From assembly GCA_029006135.1 (NCBI GenBank), contig JAQXGE010000033.1, positions 1 to 64,000 of the forward strand: a DNA stretch of 64,000 bases, written 5' to 3'. Under the pieces are notes generated by a model. It saw only the letters and a program-made list of their open reading frames with translations. It was not told the DNA's origin and made no database searches. This DNA comes from Oscillospiraceae bacterium (GTDB lineage: Bacteria > Bacillota > Clostridia > Oscillospirales > Ruminococcaceae). Position 1 is the stretch's first letter. Every line of letters starts with the position of its first letter. The translations under genes and the position numbers were made by a program. Of this stretch, positions 43,783-53,171 are shown one piece after another.

Positions 43783-43925
43783 TAATAGATATTCGGGTAA
43801 AATTTCAGAATATATCTGCGGTGCATTGCCGCCTGATTTTCCGCACGGGCAGATAGTGCCCGGCAACAAAAAATCCGGGCAGGGAACTGCAAACGGCAGT
43901 TCCGCCCACAGGGAGGGAAACCATT

Positions 43926-45767
43926 ATGTGTGGTATCGTAGGTTTTACCGGAAGCGCCCAAGCGGCGCCCATCCTTTTGGACGGACTTTCCAAGCTGGAA
44001 TATCGTGGTTATGACTCCGCCGGCATCGCCGTGCAAAATGCGGCAGGCAAGATTGAGGTTGTCAAGGCAAAAGGACGTCTGCGCGTTCTGAGTGAAATGA
44101 CGGACGGCGGAAACGCGGTGAAGGGCAGCTGCGGCATCGGGCATACCCGTTGGGCCACACATGGCGAACCCAGCGTTGTCAATGCGCACCCGCATTACAG
44201 CAAAGACCAGAAGATTGCCATCGTCCATAACGGCATCATTGAAAACTATCAGGAGCTCAAGGACCGCCTGTCCGCCAAAGGGTATACTTTTGTCTCCCAG
44301 ACAGACACCGAGGTCGTGGCTCAGCTTCTTGACTACTATTATACCGGCGTCTCGGCAGGGGACTGCCTTGATGCAATCACACGGATGATGCTCCATGTGC
44401 GCGGTTCCTATGCGCTCGGTATCCTTTTTGCGGATCATCCCGGCGTGGTGTATGCCGTTCGTAAGGATAGCCCGCTCATCGTTGGCAAGGCGGAAAACGG
44501 CAGCCTGATTGCTTCCGATGTGCCGGCGCTGCTCAAATACACCCGCACGGTCTATTACATTGACAACATGGAGATTGCCCGCCTGACCGGTGACTCCATT
44601 GAGTTCTTCAACGTGGATAAGGAACCGCTCACCAAGGAAGCTTCCACCATTGAGTGGGACGCCGAGGCGGCTGAAAAGGGCGGCTATGAACACTTCATGA
44701 TGAAGGAAATCCATGAGCAGCCCGCCGCTGTGCGGGATACTCTCAGCCCCCGCATCAAGGATGGTCAGATTGATTTAAGCGAACTTTCCCTCGATGAAGC
44801 GGCGATGCGCGCAGTCAAGCGAATTTATATCATCGGCTGCGGTTCCGCCTACCATGTAGGCGTGGCGGCGCGCTATGTCTTTGAAAACCTGGCCCGTCTG
44901 CCGGTGGAGGTGGATGTGGCCAGCGAGTTCCGCTACCGCAACCCGGTACTGGAACCGGATTCCCTCGCCATTGTTATCAGCCAGAGCGGCGAGACAGCGG
45001 ACAGCTTGGCTGCCCTGCGGGAATGCAAGGAGCGCGGTGTGCGCACCATTGGCATTGTGAATGTTGTCGGCTCTTCCATCGCACGGGAAGCCGATGCAAC
45101 CCTCTACACATGGGCCGGACCGGAAATCGCCGTGGCCACCACCAAGGCGTACAGCACCCAGCTGGCCGCCTGCTATCTGCTGGCGGTTGAGTTTGCGCGC
45201 GTGCGCGGTCAGGTTACACCGGAACGCTATGCGGAACTTGTCACCGAACTTCAGGCACTGCCCGACAAAATTGCCAAAACGCTGGAAGACAAAGAACGGA
45301 TTCAGTGGTTTGCTTCCAAATACGCCAATGCGAAGGATGCCTTCTTCATCGGACGCGGGCTGGATTATGCGGTCGCACTGGAAGGCAGCCTGAAATTTAA
45401 AGAAATCAGCTATATCCACTCGGAGGCTTTCGCCGCAGGCGAGATGAAGCACGGCCCTATCTCGCTGGTTGAAAAGAATATGCTGGTTGTAGGAGTCCTG
45501 ACGCAGCCGGACCTGTATGAAAAGATGGTCTCTAACTTGGTGGAAGCCAAGAGCCGCGGCGCGTTTATCATGGGATTGACGACCTACGGAAATTACAGCG
45601 TGGAAGATACCGCCAACTTTACCGTTTATGTTCCCAAGACCGATCCGCTGTTTGCAACGAGCCTTTCGGTCATTCCTCTCCAGCTCCTTGCCTATTATGT
45701 GAGCTGTGCAAAGGGTCTTGATGTGGATAAACCCCGCAACCTTGCAAAGAGCGTCACCGTGGAATAA
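43926..45767 (+). CDS. glmS: Glutamine-fructose-6-phosphate aminotransferase
   Basis: Makes glucosamine-6-phosphate for peptidoglycan and glycan synthesis. The 613-residue protein has the class II glutaminase domain starting CGIVGFTG (Cys2 nucleophile) and GHTRWATHG. It has two SIS isomerase domains (CGSAYHVGVAARY, and GRGLDYAVALEGSLKFKEIS) and the C-terminal DKPRNLAKSVTVE signature. The ribosome-binding site is GGGAGGG. Cytoplasmic; feeds the sugar-nucleotide enzymes encoded just downstream. Confidence 0.96.
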   Translation: MCGIVGFTGSAQAAPILLDGLSKLEYRGYDSAGIAVQNAAGKIEVVKAKGRLRVLSEMTDGGNAVKGSCGIGHTRWATHGEPSVVNAHPHYSKDQKIAIVHNGIIENYQELKDRLSAKGYTFVSQTDTEVVAQLLDYYYTGVSAGDCLDAITRMMLHVRGSYALGILFADHPGVVYAVRKDSPLIVGKAENGSLIASDVPALLKYTRTVYYIDNMEIARLTGDSIEFFNVDKEPLTKEASTIEWDAEAAEKGGYEHFMMKEIHEQPAAVRDTLSPRIKDGQIDLSELSLDEAAMRAVKRIYIIGCGSAYHVGVAARYVFENLARLPVEVDVASEFRYRNPVLEPDSLAIVISQSGETADSLAALRECKERGVRTIGIVNVVGSSIAREADATLYTWAGPEIAVATTKAYSTQLAACYLLAVEFARVRGQVTPERYAELVTELQALPDKIAKTLEDKERIQWFASKYANAKDAFFIGRGLDYAVALEGSLKFKEISYIHSEAFAAGEMKHGPISLVEKNMLVVGVLTQPDLYEKMVSNLVEAKSRGAFIMGLTTYGNYSVEDTANFTVYVPKTDPLFATSLSVIPLQLLAYYVSCAKGLDVDKPRNLAKSVTVE

Positions 45768-45826
45768 GCATCGTAGGATTTTGTTGAGTCTTTCCAAATA
45801 ATCCCGGCGTATTTTGGTTGTTTTTA

Positions 45827-45863
45827 GCTCCGTTTGCCCAGCATTGGGGAGGGCAAACGGAGC
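45827..45863 (+). terminator. Hairpin after glmS
   Basis: A perfect 13-bp stem (45827-45839 with 45851-45863) lies 60 bases after the glmS stop. The T-run is poor (AAATTTGTG), so terminator function is likely but not certain. Confidence 0.55.
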
Positions 45864-45867
45864 AAAT

Positions 45868-45880
45868 TTGTGTTATAATA
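45868..45880 (+). promoter_or_regulatory. Extended -10 promoter of the dehydratase gene
   Basis: TTGTGTTATAATA, the same 13-mer found at 6514 and 63524, lies directly after the glmS hairpin and 83 bases before the next start codon. Confidence 0.6.
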
Positions 45881-45962
45881 AAAAATAGACCGGTTCATAC
45901 CGTGCAAAGGCTTTGTGCGGCGTTCAAAGAACTGAGGAGCAATAAAGACAGGAAGAACTTGA

Positions 45963-47972
45963 ATGAAACAAGAAAACCGACAAATTATCAAAGGGCTGCC
46001 GCGGCGCATATTGCTGATGCTGCTGGACTGCGGCCTTATTGTGTTAGGCTACTATCTTGCCATTCTGCTGCGCTTTGACGGAACGGATTCAATCATGCCG
46101 GTGCAGCAGCTTCGTGCTGAGGTTATCCGAGCCATGGCCCCCATGCTGCCCTATGTGCTGATCATTTATATGGTTGTATTCTGGTTCGGCGGACTGTACG
46201 AAATTATGTGGGAATATGCAGGTGTGCGGGATTTGGCCCGCCTGACCTGCCTGTCGGGGCTGGCGACCGGTTTTATCCTGCTGTTTGACCTGCTGTTCCG
46301 CAGCCGCCCGATCAGCGGTACCGTGCTGATTATCGGCGCGGTGATCAACACGGCGTTCATTGCCGGTGTGCGGTTCTTGTGGAGATTCCTGCGTACGCTC
46401 AAGAAAAACCAAAGACGGCACAAAAATGCGGACGCCCGCAACGCAGCACCGCTGCTCATTGTCGGCGCAGGCAATGCGGGCGCATGGGCGGTCAACCTCT
46501 GCAAAAGCAAAAACGCTACGTTTGGCAATCCCGTTGTAATCGTGGATGACGACCTAACCAAGAAAGGTCTGCGTGTTCAGGGCGTTCCCGTCCGCGGCAC
46601 CATCTCAGATATTCCTGAACTGGTCCGCAAGTATCATATTGTGGAGATTATCATTGCCATTACCTCCCTCAAGGGGGAACGTCTCCAGGAAGTTATCAAC
46701 CTCTGCAACTCCACCCACTGCCGCGTTCGGATGCTCTCTGACCCGCAGGCGGTGGATGCCAACGGCAAGCCGATGGTCGCAGGCCTGCGTGAACTCAACA
46801 CTTCGGACTTTCTCTCCCGCGATGAGATTCAGCTCAATAATGCCCAGATTTCGGAATATCTTCATGACAAGGTTGTTCTGGTTACGGGCGGCGGCGGTTC
46901 AATCGGCAGTGAACTGTGCCGTCAGATTATGCGCTATCGCCCTCGCCAGCTTCTGATTTTTGATATTTACGAGAACTGCGCCTATGAGTTGGAAGTGGAG
47001 CTGCGCAACAAGTATGGCCCCGATGCCCCCATTGTGACGCTGATTGGCTCCATCCGGGACATCGACCGTCTGAATGAGGTGTTTGAAACCTACCATCCTT
47101 CCGTTGTGTTCCACGCCGCTGCCCATAAGCACGTTCCTCTCATGGAGGTCAGCCCGGCCGAAGCAGTCAAAAACAACGTGTTCGGCACCAAAAACCTGCT
47201 GACCAGCGCCGCCAATCATGGTGTGGAACGTTTTGTCCAGCTTTCCACCGATAAGGCGGTGAATCCCACCAATGTTATGGGATGCACCAAGCGAATATGC
47301 GAGATGCTCATCCAGACCTTTGCCCAGAATACCGACATGAAGTGCATGGCAGTTCGTTTCGGCAACGTTCTGGGAAGCCACGGCAGTGTAATTCCGCTGT
47401 TCGAGGAGCAGATCAAAAATGGCGGCCCTGTTACGATTACCCACCCGGATATTGTCCGCTATTTCATGACCATTCCCGAGGCGGCTCAGCTGGTCCTTCA
47501 GGCCGGAGGATTGGCCCAGAGCGGCAGCATTTATGTGCTGGATATGGGCGAGCCGGTCAAAATTATGGATCTGGCTACCCGCCTGATTCGTTTTTACGGT
47601 TATGAACCGGGCGTAAATATGGAGATCAAAATTACCGGCCTGCGCCCCGGCGAAAAACTCTATGAGGAACTGATGCTGGACTCCGAGCAGGACAAGATGA
47701 GCAAAACGGCGCACGATAAAATCTTTATTGCACCGCCCATGGATATTGATCTGGCTTCGTTCTATGAAGAGCTGCAAAACCTGCACCACAGTGCTGAACA
47801 CAACGATGAGGCAGTGGTGAAAAGCCTCCAGCGCATTGTCGGAAGCTACCACCCCAATCGTGTGCTCCATGAGGACCACACCGTGAGTGCGGCCCGCGGC
47901 AACACCGAGATTTATGAGAAAGCGGAACTGGAAAAGGCTATGGCAGCTCAGGCGGCTCAAGGCGGACAGTAA
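45963..47972 (+). CDS. UDP-sugar 4,6-dehydratase, CapD/WbpM/PglF-like
   Basis: A 669-residue membrane-bound enzyme of the polysaccharide biosynthesis CapD family, probably UDP-GlcNAc 4,6-dehydratase. About four N-terminal helices are followed by a CoA-binding-like Rossmann domain (LLIVGAGNAGAWAV). The extended SDR domain has GGGGSIGSELCRQI for NAD and the active-site region LSTDKAVNPTNVMGCTKR. It starts the route to bacillosamine- or fucosamine-type sugars. The next gene, a phosphoglycosyl transferase, follows after 24 bases and would load the product onto undecaprenyl phosphate. Confidence 0.87.
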   Translation: MKQENRQIIKGLPRRILLMLLDCGLIVLGYYLAILLRFDGTDSIMPVQQLRAEVIRAMAPMLPYVLIIYMVVFWFGGLYEIMWEYAGVRDLARLTCLSGLATGFILLFDLLFRSRPISGTVLIIGAVINTAFIAGVRFLWRFLRTLKKNQRRHKNADARNAAPLLIVGAGNAGAWAVNLCKSKNATFGNPVVIVDDDLTKKGLRVQGVPVRGTISDIPELVRKYHIVEIIIAITSLKGERLQEVINLCNSTHCRVRMLSDPQAVDANGKPMVAGLRELNTSDFLSRDEIQLNNAQISEYLHDKVVLVTGGGGSIGSELCRQIMRYRPRQLLIFDIYENCAYELEVELRNKYGPDAPIVTLIGSIRDIDRLNEVFETYHPSVVFHAAAHKHVPLMEVSPAEAVKNNVFGTKNLLTSAANHGVERFVQLSTDKAVNPTNVMGCTKRICEMLIQTFAQNTDMKCMAVRFGNVLGSHGSVIPLFEEQIKNGGPVTITHPDIVRYFMTIPEAAQLVLQAGGLAQSGSIYVLDMGEPVKIMDLATRLIRFYGYEPGVNMEIKITGLRPGEKLYEELMLDSEQDKMSKTAHDKIFIAPPMDIDLASFYEELQNLHHSAEHNDEAVVKSLQRIVGSYHPNRVLHEDHTVSAARGNTEIYEKAELEKAMAAQAAQGGQ

Positions 47973-47996
47973 AGAGAAAGATGAGGCGATTTGGCT

Positions 47997-48638
47997 ATGT
48001 ATAAATCTTGTTTTAAGCGGATACTCGACCTGATTCTTTCACTGGCGGCCTGCGTGGTGCTGGCTATTCCCATGGCGGTTATCGCCATCTGGATTAAACT
48101 GGATTCCCCGGGCCCGGTCTTTTTCAAGCAGCGCAGAGTCGGTGCGCATAAAGAGCATTTCAACATCCTCAAGTTCCGCACTATGCGGGGGGATACACCC
48201 CACGATGTGCCCACCCATCTGCTGAAGGATGCGGACAGCTATATTACAAAAAGCGGAGCCTTCTTGCGCCGCACGAGTCTTGATGAGCTGCCGCAGATTT
48301 ATAACATTGTGGCGGGGCAGATGTCCATCATTGGCCCCCGGCCGGCATTGTATAACCAGTATGATCTTATTGCGGCCCGCGATAAAGTCCATGCCAATGA
48401 TATCCGCCCCGGCCTGACCGGCCTTGCGCAGGTCAACGGACGGGATGAACTTCCCATTGATGTCAAGGCTCGCTATGACGGCGAGTACGCGGCCAATGTG
48501 ACCTTCTTAAACGATGTCAAAATTTTCTTCCGCAGCATCGGGTATGTTTTTGCCCGCCGCGGTGTGGTGGAGGGCGGTACTGGAGCACTGGAAGAAAAAA
48601 AGTCGCAGCAGGGTGAATCTGGGGCTGAAAATCACTGA
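47997..48638 (+). CDS. Phosphoglycosyl transferase (bacterial sugar transferase), PglC-like
   Basis: A 213-residue monotopic enzyme with one N-terminal membrane segment (about residues 8-32). It has the family motifs SPGPVFFKQRRVG, KFRTM, RRTSLDELPQ, GPRP and RPGLTGLAQVNGRD. It transfers a sugar-1-phosphate from UDP-sugar to undecaprenyl phosphate at the cytoplasmic face, starting a surface glycan. The short form matches PglC. ATG 47997 is ten bases from GAGG; TTG 47991 is possible. No downstream glycosyltransferases are present, so the rest of the pathway is elsewhere. Confidence 0.87.
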   Translation: MYKSCFKRILDLILSLAACVVLAIPMAVIAIWIKLDSPGPVFFKQRRVGAHKEHFNILKFRTMRGDTPHDVPTHLLKDADSYITKSGAFLRRTSLDELPQIYNIVAGQMSIIGPRPALYNQYDLIAARDKVHANDIRPGLTGLAQVNGRDELPIDVKARYDGEYAANVTFLNDVKIFFRSIGYVFARRGVVEGGTGALEEKKSQQGESGAENH

Positions 48639-48748
48639 ATTTGCCATCTTCCCGGCAAAATGACGGAAAAAATTTGGCCGGAAACGCACAAATCTTGCTC
48701 TGAAAACAAAAATAGCCAATAAAATCTTGGGAAATTTGTTGAAATATG

Positions 48749-48777
48749 TTGCAAAAGTCAAGTTGATTGTGTAAAAT
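48749..48777 (+). promoter_or_regulatory. Probable promoter of the CdaR/PucR-like gene
   Basis: TTGCAA and TAAAAT are spaced by 17 bases. AGTTGATT occurs at 48761 and again at 48792. A large palindromic hairpin (48830-48857) lies downstream in the leader. Confidence 0.5.
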
Positions 48778-48829
48778 ATACATTAGAGCCCAGTTGATTT
48801 GGTTCAAAATCACAGCAATAATTTTTGAA

Positions 48830-48857
48830 GCAGACTGTCAAAATATTGTCAGTCTGC
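48830..48857 (+). repeat. Inverted repeat in the CdaR/PucR-like gene leader
   Basis: Perfect 8-bp arms GCAGACTG (48830-48837) and CAGTCTGC (48850-48857) surround an AT-rich, partly symmetric centre, 22 bases before the start codon. It could be an operator or an mRNA hairpin; there is no T-run. Confidence 0.6.
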
Positions 48858-48879
48858 ATAAGACAAGGGGAACAGGTTT

Positions 48880-49965
48880 ATGGCGAACAGAGTATTCCAG
48901 AACGTAGTCTACCAGATGAAGGATGCAATCGACCGCGTGGTTGGCGTGGTGGACGAAACGGGCTCTGTCATTGCGTGTTCGGAGCTTGGTCAGATTGGCG
49001 AGATGCGGGACGGCTTTGCCGTGGCTCGCCTGACGGCAGGGGACGCCTTCACAAAGGACGGATATTCTTACCACCAGTTCTCCAATGCCAAGCATAATGA
49101 CTATGCAGTCTTTGTGGAAGGGGATGACACCACCGCCGGCCAATTCGCTTCGGTGCTGTCCATCAGCCTGCAGAGCATCAAGCAGTATCACGATGAAAAG
49201 TTCGATAAAACCAACTTCATCAAGAACGTGGTGCTCGACAATATCCTTCCCGGCGACATTTACGCCAAGGCACGGGAACTGCACTTTGTTTCGGACGTGC
49301 AGCGCGTGGTTTTGCTCATCCGCGTCACATCCGGCAACGATATTTCTGCCTATGATGTTGTGAGCAGTCTTTTCCCGGACAAGCAGAAGGACTTTGTCTT
49401 TAATATCAGTGAGACGGATACGGTCCTTGTCAAAGAAATCAAGCCGGACAACAATACCCGCGATATGGAAAAACTCGCGGCTTCCATTGTTGACACGCTT
49501 CAGGGTGAGCATTACATTAAAGCTGTGGTGGGCATCGGTACCCCCATCAGCAACATTAAAGATTTGGCATCTTCTTTCAAGGAAGCACAGATTGCCATGG
49601 AAGTCGGCAAGGTCTTTGATACCGAGAAGCAGGTCATCAGCTATGACCATCTGGGCATTGCCCGCCTGATTTATCAGCTTCCCACTACGCTGTGCGAGGC
49701 CTTCCTGCGGGAAGTTTTCAAACAGGACAGCATTGATTCTCTTGACTCTGAGACGCTGTTCACTATCCAGCGCTTCTTTGAAAATAACCTCAACGTTTCC
49801 GAGACAAGCCGCGGACTGTTCGTTCACCGCAACACGCTTGTCTATCGTCTGGAAAAGATCAAAAAACTTACGGGTCTTGACCTTCGCAAGTTTGATGATG
49901 CCATTGTGTTCAAGGTGGCCCTGATGGTAAAGAAGTATCTTGCCTCCGACCCCGCTAAGTACTGA
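48880..49965 (+). CDS. CdaR/PucR-family transcriptional regulator
   Basis: A 361-residue regulator. An N-terminal sensor-like domain (VVDETGSVIACSELGQIGEMR) is followed by a GGDEF-like CdaR middle region. The C-terminal PucR-type helix-turn-helix runs from LNVSETSRGLFVHRNTLVYR through the KIKKLTGLDLRKFDDAIVFK region. Family members respond to sugar diacids, purines or amino acids; the ligand here is unknown. It is monocistronic with its own terminator, and a palindrome in the leader hints at autoregulation. Confidence 0.83.
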   Translation: MANRVFQNVVYQMKDAIDRVVGVVDETGSVIACSELGQIGEMRDGFAVARLTAGDAFTKDGYSYHQFSNAKHNDYAVFVEGDDTTAGQFASVLSISLQSIKQYHDEKFDKTNFIKNVVLDNILPGDIYAKARELHFVSDVQRVVLLIRVTSGNDISAYDVVSSLFPDKQKDFVFNISETDTVLVKEIKPDNNTRDMEKLAASIVDTLQGEHYIKAVVGIGTPISNIKDLASSFKEAQIAMEVGKVFDTEKQVISYDHLGIARLIYQLPTTLCEAFLREVFKQDSIDSLDSETLFTIQRFFENNLNVSETSRGLFVHRNTLVYRLEKIKKLTGLDLRKFDDAIVFKVALMVKKYLASDPAKY

Positions 49966-49980
49966 TTTCAGTTATATCTG

Positions 49981-50014
49981 CGCCCGCAGCCCGGAAAATG
50001 GCTGCGGGCGTTTT
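49981..50014 (+). terminator. Intrinsic terminator after the CdaR/PucR-like gene
   Basis: An 11-bp GC-rich stem (49981-49991 with 50000-50010) is followed by TTTT. Confidence 0.9.
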
Positions 50015-50092
50015 GCACATCAAAATTTTACAAAGTTTCCATAATCCGCCGCAGTAAGCGAAAAATGACGTAAGAAAGCTGATTTTCCCCGC

Positions 50093-50141
50093 TGACGTCT
50101 GCTACGCAAACCTTGACGTCAGAACTTTTCCATGGTAAATT
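50093..50141 (+). promoter_or_regulatory. ftsE promoter with paired GACGTC palindromes
   Basis: TTGACG (50113-50118) and TAAATT (50136-50141) are spaced by 17 bases. GACGTC occurs at 50094-50099 and 50115-50120, exactly 21 bases apart, the second overlapping the -35. A further TGACGT lies at 50066. Confidence 0.5.
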
Positions 50142-50216
50142 AGTATATGTATTGTTCTGCCCCGGGAGAAGTGTACCCGTTCGGCAGGGAAGTGTTTCGT
50201 GCAAGGAGCCAAATCC

Positions 50217-50972
50217 ATGATTGATTTTGAACACGTCACCAAGATTTATGAGACCCAGAACGATGAAAATGTCGCGCTGGAAGATGTCAATATTCACATT
50301 GATGAGGGGGAATTTGTCTTTATCCTGGGCCATTCCGGCGCAGGCAAATCTACATTCCTCAAGCTGATCCAGATGGAAGAAAAGCCCACAGAGGGCCGTA
50401 TCCTTCTCAACGGTCAGGACCTGACCCGCATCAAACGCCGCAAGGTGCCCTACCTGCGCCGCCAGATGGGTGTGGTGTTTCAGGACTTCCGCCTGATTCC
50501 TACCATGACGGTTTACGAGAATGTGGCTTTTGCCATGCGTGTGACCAACATCAACAATAAAACCATCAAGAACCGTGTCCCGTATGCTCTGAGCCTCGTG
50601 GGGCTTGAGGACAAGATGGACCGTCTGCCGGAGGAACTGTCCGGCGGCGAGCAGCAGCGTGTGGCGGTTGCCCGCGCTCTGGCGCACGGTCCAAAGATGA
50701 TTATTGCGGATGAGCCGACCGGCAACATTGACCCCGAACTGAGCATGGATATCATGCAGCTCTTTGAGGCAATCAATAAGGTGCACATCACGGTGGTTGT
50801 GGTGACCCATGAGCACGAGCTGGTCAATCAGCTTGCGCCCAAAAACAACAACCGTGTTATCACGCTCGAGCACGGTCATGTGGCATCCGATACCGCCCAC
50901 CCCGAGGTCGCTCAGGAATATGAAGAGTGGCTGGCCGGCCGGACGGAAGATCTCGCGTACACGGAAGAATAA
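50217..50972 (+). CDS. ftsE: Cell division ATP-binding protein FtsE
   Basis: A 251-residue ABC ATPase that works with FtsX at the division site to activate peptidoglycan hydrolases. Walker A is GHSGAGKST, the Q-loop VFQDFRLIP, the signature [15 protein letters not shown] and Walker [12 protein letters not shown], all FtsE-like. The start is ATG 50217 with AAGGAG nine bases upstream. ftsX follows after 12 bases. Confidence 0.95.
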   Translation: MIDFEHVTKIYETQNDENVALEDVNIHIDEGEFVFILGHSGAGKSTFLKLIQMEEKPTEGRILLNGQDLTRIKRRKVPYLRRQMGVVFQDFRLIPTMTVYENVAFAMRVTNINNKTIKNRVPYALSLVGLEDKMDRLPEELSGGEQQRVAVARALAHGPKMIIADEPTGNIDPELSMDIMQLFEAINKVHITVVVVTHEHELVNQLAPKNNNRVITLEHGHVASDTAHPEVAQEYEEWLAGRTEDLAYTEE

Positions 50973-50984
50973 GGGGAAGGGAAA

Positions 50985-51890
50985 ATGCGCTTTTCAAGTT
51001 TTACCTATCTGGTTGGCCAGGGCCTGCATAACCTGCGTGCCAACAAAATGATGACCTTTGCCTCTATGGGTGTCCTGACGGTCTGCATGGTTCTGGTGGG
51101 CGCGGCGTTTATGTTCGGCGCCAATGTCAGTGCTATGGTGGACTATATCGGCGAACAGAACCAGACGGTCGCCTTTATGGATAAGGGCTTGAGCGAGGAG
51201 GATTTCTCCGCCGCAGATGCCGCAATCCGCAGCATCCCTCATGTGGCTGCGGTGGAATATATCTCGGAGGATGAGATGCTCGCTCAGTACAGTGAGAAGC
51301 TCTCCGGCTACACCAATCTTCAGGAAATGTTCCAGAATGACAATCCGCTTCATGCGAACTATGTTGTCCGTGCGGATGATGCTGCCAATATTGGTTCTAT
51401 TGCGGCGGCACTTGAACAGGTCCCCGGCGTTATCCGGGTCAACTCCGTCACGGATGTGTCAGATTTGTTTGTCTCACTGCGCCGCGCGGTCAACTATATC
51501 TGCTATGGTCTGGTGGCCGTGCTTGCCCTCGTGAGCGTGGTCGTCATCAGCAATACCATCAAAATCACGGTCTTTAACCGCCGCAAGGAAATCGGAATTA
51601 TGAAACTGGTGGGCGCAACCAACAGCTTTATTCGATTCCCGTTCTTCGTGGAGGGCGTTACCTCCGGCCTTGTCTCGGCAGCCGTGGCCTCCGGGGTTGT
51701 GTGCGGGGCGTATTATGCACTCTGCCGCTGGTATGCGCAGAATCCCTCCAGCCTTTCCATGCTTCTTGGCGGCACGCTGGTGCCGCTTGAAAACCTGTGG
51801 TATTACATTGTCATCGGCTTTGCGCTGTTTGGCTTTGTTCTGTGCGGCATTGGCACTGCAACGAGCATCCGCAAGCATTTGAAGGTCTGA
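50985..51890 (+). CDS. ftsX: Cell division protein FtsX
   Basis: A 301-residue membrane partner of FtsE. Helix 1 lies near residues 25-47, followed by an extracellular domain (about 50-170) that contacts hydrolases. Three C-terminal helices carry the conserved coupling region NTIKITVFNRRKEIGIMKLVGAT. ATP-driven movement of FtsE is passed to the outside hydrolase, here most likely the M23 protein encoded next. Confidence 0.95.
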   Translation: MRFSSFTYLVGQGLHNLRANKMMTFASMGVLTVCMVLVGAAFMFGANVSAMVDYIGEQNQTVAFMDKGLSEEDFSAADAAIRSIPHVAAVEYISEDEMLAQYSEKLSGYTNLQEMFQNDNPLHANYVVRADDAANIGSIAAALEQVPGVIRVNSVTDVSDLFVSLRRAVNYICYGLVAVLALVSVVVISNTIKITVFNRRKEIGIMKLVGATNSFIRFPFFVEGVTSGLVSAAVASGVVCGAYYALCRWYAQNPSSLSMLLGGTLVPLENLWYYIVIGFALFGFVLCGIGTATSIRKHLKV

Positions 51891-51920
51891 ACCGGACATA
51901 CAAATGGAAGGAAACAGGAA

Positions 51921-53153
51921 ATGACATACGCATCACGATGCAATATCCGCCGTATTCTTTCACTTCTGATGGCACTGGCGGCAGCGGCGGCGCTGGTTTT
52001 CAGCAGCGCCACGCCCGTTTATGCTGACAGTAAACAGCAGCAGCTTGAAGCCCAAAAAACACAGGCCCAGAAAGAACTGGATGCCATCCGCCAGCAGATC
52101 AAGGCCAATGAGAGCGATCTGGAGGCGGCCGAGGCTCAGAAAGACCTGTACGCAAAGGAACAGTCGGCCATTAAGGTCCAAATCAACGCCCTCAATAGCC
52201 AGATTGAGGATCTTGAGATCCAGATTGCGGACAAAGAGCAGGAGATTACCGATAAACAGGCGGAAATCGAACAAAAACAGCAGGAATACGATACCCGCTG
52301 GGAAGAATATAAAGAGCAGCTCTTTTCCATGCAGACGCTGGACCAGGGCGGAGCGATTGCGCTGCTTTCCACAGCACAGAACCTCTATCAGCTGCTGACG
52401 TTTGACCAGGTGCTGCAGGATATCTCCGATGCCAACACTCATGCCTGTGAAGACCTCGAAAATCAGGGCAACGCCCTCAAAGAGGAACGCGCGCAGCTTG
52501 AGCAGGCAAAAGCCGAACTTGAGGATCAGGAAGCCCAGCTTCAAAGTCAGCGCACCCAGCTTGACGGCAAGGTAGACGAACTGGCTAAAAATATTCAGGC
52601 GCAGGACTCCAGCATCTCTGCCGCGGAGGCGAAAGCTGAGGCTCTCTCGGCGGCCGAGACCGAGGCGCGCGCCAAGTTTAACAAAGCTGCGGATGAGTTG
52701 GACTCTTACCTCAAATCTATCATTGAGCAGACCAAGAACAACTATGCCAACGCGCCCATCAGCTGCTCACTGGACTTTATCTGCCCGCTGCCAAGCTATA
52801 AGTATATTTCCTGCTATTATGGCGATGGCGGACATAAGGGCGCGGACTTTGCGGCGCCCGGCGGCACGCCCATCTATGCGGTGGCCAGCGGCGTTGTGAC
52901 GGTTGCCGCCAGTCATTACAGCTACGGAAACTATGTCATGGTCTATCATGGCACCGATGACAATGGCAACTCCTACGCGACCCTTTATGCCCATATGAAC
53001 AGCTGGCCGCCGGTCAGCGTCGGGCAGTCTGTCACCAAAGGGCAGGTTATCGGCTATGTGGGCTCGACCGGCAATTCGACGGGCAATCACCTGCATCTTG
53101 AACTGCGCGTCAATGGCGCGCGCACCAATCCGCTTTCCTATATCCCGCATTGA
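51921..53153 (+). CDS. Coiled-coil M23 peptidoglycan hydrolase (FtsEX partner)
   Basis: A 410-residue secreted protein. A signal peptide ends near residue 38 (after TPVYADS). A long coiled coil covers about 36-280 with Gln/Glu/Ala-rich heptads, and a LytM/M23 domain forms the C terminus (about 305-410). Zinc ligands are visible: GHKGADFAAPGG (HxxxD) and HLHLEL (HxH), so unlike EnvC the hydrolase looks catalytically competent. Position directly after ftsEX resembles systems where FtsX controls a coiled-coil hydrolase. Confidence 0.9.
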   Translation: MTYASRCNIRRILSLLMALAAAAALVFSSATPVYADSKQQQLEAQKTQAQKELDAIRQQIKANESDLEAAEAQKDLYAKEQSAIKVQINALNSQIEDLEIQIADKEQEITDKQAEIEQKQQEYDTRWEEYKEQLFSMQTLDQGGAIALLSTAQNLYQLLTFDQVLQDISDANTHACEDLENQGNALKEERAQLEQAKAELEDQEAQLQSQRTQLDGKVDELAKNIQAQDSSISAAEAKAEALSAAETEARAKFNKAADELDSYLKSIIEQTKNNYANAPISCSLDFICPLPSYKYISCYYGDGGHKGADFAAPGGTPIYAVASGVVTVAASHYSYGNYVMVYHGTDDNGNSYATLYAHMNSWPPVSVGQSVTKGQVIGYVGSTGNSTGNHLHLELRVNGARTNPLSYIPH

Positions 53154-53171
53154 TTTTAAGGAGGCTTTACC

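Noticed and set aside
43754..43925. glmS ribozyme-riboswitch
   Set aside because: Expected before glmS, but the AGCGCC core and the conserved pseudoknot segments are missing; only a simple hairpin is present.
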